Position numbers and translations under genes: made by a program
Part shown: positions 23,887-25,413 of the stretch, piece after piece
How the letters are laid out: each line of letters opens with the position of its first letter
How positions within the stretch are numbered: position 1 is the stretch's first letter
Source: an uncultured Clostridia bacterium
GTDB taxonomy: Bacteria > Bacillota > Clostridia > Christensenellales > Pumilibacteraceae
Direction of reading: 5' to 3'
Assembly: GCA_947588325.1 (NCBI GenBank)
Contig: CANPYH010000005.1
Span: forward strand, 1 to 25,413
Length of the DNA: 25,413 nucleotides
Notes under the pieces: generated by a model
What the model saw: only the letters and a program-made list of their open reading frames with translations
What the model was told of the DNA's origin: nothing
The model's database searches: none

Positions 23887-24303
23887 ATGAACAAGGTATT
23901 TTTAATCGGGAACCTTACGCGGGACCCCGAAATGGTAAGCACGTCAAGCGGGAAATGGGCATGCAAATTCTCTCTCGCGGTGAATCGCGCCTTTGCGAAT
24001 GCAAACGGCGACAGGGAGTGCGACTTCTTCGATATTGTCGTGTGGGGCAACCTCGCCGAGAATTGCGGCAAGTATTTGGAGAAGGGCAAGAAGGCAGGCA
24101 TTATCGGCAGACTGCAAACGCGCACCTATCAGACCGAGCGCGGCGAGAACAGGAAGGTAACGGAAATCGTCGCGGATGAGGTCGAGTTTTTAAGTCCGCG
24201 CGATCAGGCTGCTGCGGAGCCGAAACCCCAACAGGCTAAAAAGAAAAGCGGAAAGCCGCTCATTGAATCGGAGCCTGTCGAGGGTTACGACTTGCCGTTT
24301 TGA
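23887..24303 (+). CDS. ssb: Single-stranded DNA-binding protein
   Basis: A 138-residue SSB with an OB fold ('NKVFLIGNLTRDPE', 'ACKFSLAVNR', 'FFDIVVWGNLAENCGKYLEKGKKAGIIGRLQTR') and a disordered tail ending in an acidic tip 'YDLPF', the site that docks partner proteins. It is shorter than most chromosomal SSBs and lies in the early module, so it is likely the element's own copy. It would coat the single strands made by the exonuclease and at the origin. It has a weak SD (AAGGAG, 23872-23877) close to the preceding stop. Confidence 0.95.
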   Translation: MNKVFLIGNLTRDPEMVSTSSGKWACKFSLAVNRAFANANGDRECDFFDIVVWGNLAENCGKYLEKGKKAGIIGRLQTRTYQTERGENRKVTEIVADEVEFLSPRDQAAAEPKPQQAKKKSGKPLIESEPVEGYDLPF

Positions 24304-24314
24304 GGGGGTGCGGT

Positions 24315-24515
24315 ATGAAATCTACAATGACGACAGAGGAAATAGTAGCCGAAATAGAGCGGCTCAAAGCCTCGCCTTACGTCAAACTCGCAAAGAGCGT
24401 CGAGAACAAGGCTTTGCGTCAGAAGCTGTATAATCTCCGTTCTCTCGATAAGCGTGGGCGTGCGATCGCGGCAGTTATGGGACTGAAGTTCGACGAGGTC
24501 CCGAAGGAGGAGTAA
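24315..24515 (+). CDS. Small helical hypothetical protein
   Basis: A 66-residue, mostly helical protein, charged and with no recognised motif. The frame is open from a TTG at 24300, but the GAGGGGGTG stretch before ATG 24315 is a better SD position, so I take that start. The stop overlaps the next gene (TAATG), whose SD lies in the last codons here. Its place between ssb and the replisome organizer suggests a role in replication, but nothing in the sequence shows this. Confidence 0.68.
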   Translation: MKSTMTTEEIVAEIERLKASPYVKLAKSVENKALRQKLYNLRSLDKRGRAIAAVMGLKFDEVPKEE

Positions 24516-25252
24516 TGGCAGAGCGCAGAATGTTTGCAAAGTCGATAATAGACAGCGACGCGTTCCTCGACATGCCGCTCTCGGCGCAGGCACTTTACTT
24601 CCACCTTTCGATGCGCGCGGACGATGAGGGCTTCGTTGGTAACCCGAAGCGTATCCGGTCGATGATAGGTGCGAGCGAGGACGACCTGAAGCTCTTGATC
24701 GTCAAGCGGTTTCTGCTGACCTTTGATAGCGGCGTAGTGGTAATCAAACACTGGCGGATACATAATTACATTCAAAGCGACCGCTGCAAGCCGACCACAT
24801 ACATAGAAGAGAAATTGACACTCGGGCTTGACGAAAAAAAGGCTTACACCGAACTTGAAAGAGCCTCTCAACCGTTGGATACAAAATGTATACAAAATGG
24901 AAACAAAATGTATCCACAGGTTAGTATAGATAAGGTAAGTATAGTAGAGAGTAGTTCAGAAGAGGAAAGAGAAGAAGTAAGTAAGAAAGGAAGTAAGGAA
25001 AGAGATGTAACACGTGCGCGCGTGCGCGAGAGTTACGAGGACATTATGAACGATATGTGCGTCGCGGATATTGTGCGACCGAAGCTGTGGGAGTTTATCC
25101 AGCATTGTCAGCTCAACGGCAAGACGCTTACCAACAGTAAGCTGATAGACATTCTCATCCGCTTGGATATTCAGAGCGGCGACGACGATAAGACAAAGAT
25201 CGAAATGCTGAATAACGCCATAAACGGCGGATATTACGACATTAGGAGGTGA
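24515..25252 (+). CDS. Phage replisome-organizer-like replication initiator
   Basis: A 245-residue protein. The N-terminal part (about 1-100) matches the winged-helix-type domain of Firmicutes phage replisome organizers, with 'MFAKSIIDSDAFLDMPLSAQ', 'RADDEGFVGNPKRI' and 'VVVIKHWRIHNYIQSDR'. A charged, low-complexity linker (about 115-165) follows, and then a helical C-terminal domain that probably contacts the host helicase loader. Such proteins bind the phage origin and start replication. The DNA encoding the linker holds 11-bp direct repeats, a DnaA-box match and a purine-rich tract, the typical place for an origin inside the initiator gene. The start has a strong SD (AAGGAGG) and overlaps the previous stop. 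Confidence 0.87.
   Translation: MAERRMFAKSIIDSDAFLDMPLSAQALYFHLSMRADDEGFVGNPKRIRSMIGASEDDLKLLIVKRFLLTFDSGVVVIKHWRIHNYIQSDRCKPTTYIEEKLTLGLDEKKAYTELERASQPLDTKCIQNGNKMYPQVSIDKVSIVESSSEEEREEVSKKGSKERDVTRARVRESYEDIMNDMCVADIVRPKLWEFIQHCQLNGKTLTNSKLIDILIRLDIQSGDDDKTKIEMLNNAINGGYYDIRR
24879..25028 (+). other. Probable replication origin inside the initiator gene
   Basis: Three 11-bp direct repeats (24879-24889, 24890-24900, 24901-24911; consensus ATACAAAATGT with single changes) run straight into GTATCCACA (24910-24918), an 8 of 9 match to the DnaA box. Next come short AGTATAG repeats, a 48-base tract with only three pyrimidines (24958-25005) and an 18-base strictly alternating GC-rich tract (25011-25028). 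The 11-bp period is not a multiple of three, so it is not the result of protein repeats. Confidence 0.68.
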
Positions 25253-25258
25253 GGCGCA

Positions 25259-25413
25259 ATGAGCGCAGGAATAGGAACGGTTACAAAAATAGATCCGCAG
25301 GGTCGGCTGCACATACCGAAAGATGTTATGAGTGTGCTGGGGCTGGGTAAAAATTCGCCCGTAATAGTTACGCTCGATCTCGAGGAGGGTGGCTTCATCA
25401 AGATTTACCCCGC
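25259..25413 (+). CDS. AbrB/SpoVT-type DNA-binding protein, N-terminal part
   Basis: The first 51 codons of a gene cut off by the right edge. 'GTVTKIDPQGRLHIPKDVMSVLGLG' is a swapped-hairpin AbrB-type domain, followed by 'VIVTLDLEEGGFIKIYP'. Proteins of this type are transition-state regulators or antitoxins. The AGGAGGT before the ATG lies in the last codons of the initiator gene. Whether it is a lone regulator or the antitoxin of a pair depends on the gene that follows, which is not visible. Confidence 0.8.
   Translation, partial: MSAGIGTVTKIDPQGRLHIPKDVMSVLGLGKNSPVIVTLDLEEGGFIKIYP

Noticed and set aside
1..25413. CRISPR arrays, tRNA or rRNA genes, insertion sequences
   Set aside because: I found no regularly spaced repeats, cloverleaf-like segments, rRNA sequence or transposase. 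The only short tandem repeats are the 11-bp iterons.

Overview
The window looks like a chromosomal stretch of a Bacillota bacterium, most likely class Clostridia, that runs into the early region of a phage-like element. This placement is inferred from gene order and protein families; no rRNA is present to confirm it. All supported genes lie on the + strand. Gaps are short (none over 300 bases), many neighbours overlap by 1-8 bases, and Shine-Dalgarno (SD) sequences are close to AAAGGAGGT.

Positions 1-4832 hold the 3' end of recJ, a bifunctional (p)ppGpp synthetase/hydrolase (rel), a metallo-beta-lactamase-fold hydrolase and hemZ, packed as one overlapping run. Positions 4833-9706 hold rpsO, pnp, a YlxY/PdaB-type deacetylase-like protein and an M16 peptidase. 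This is the rpsO-pnp-ylxY-ymxG order known from Bacillus and Clostridia. rpsO has a clear sigma-A-type promoter and a folded leader, and the M16 gene ends at a strong intrinsic terminator. Positions 9783-18987 start at another clear promoter (TTGAAA-N17-TATAAT) and hold ftsK/spoIIIE, rimO, pgsA, cinA, recA and rny, ending in a strong terminator. These are housekeeping genes for chromosome segregation, ribosome modification, phospholipid synthesis, recombination and RNA turnover.

From 19192 to the right end the content changes. There are four small unrecognised proteins, a ribbon-helix-helix (RHH) regulator, an HTH regulator with a second RHH-like domain, another small protein, an ERF-type single-strand annealing protein overlapping a PD-(D/E)XK exonuclease, a NinB-like protein, an HNH nuclease, a second-type SSB, a small protein, a replisome-organizer-like protein and the start of an AbrB-like protein. 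This is the recombination and replication-initiation module of a temperate phage or a relative. No integrase, structural gene or divergent repressor is inside the window, so only one flank of the element is seen.

The observations I find most interesting are: a probable replication origin inside the replisome-organizer gene (three 11-bp iterons, a near-perfect DnaA box, a purine-rich tract and an alternating GC tract); a GNRA hairpin plus possible pseudoknot in the spacer before the RHH gene; two tandem terminators just before the first element gene; an SD-sequestering hairpin touching the deacetylase start codon; a charged insertion of about 35 residues inside the S1 domain of PNPase; lost catalytic residues in the deacetylase; and a CinA whose N-terminal domain has eroded.
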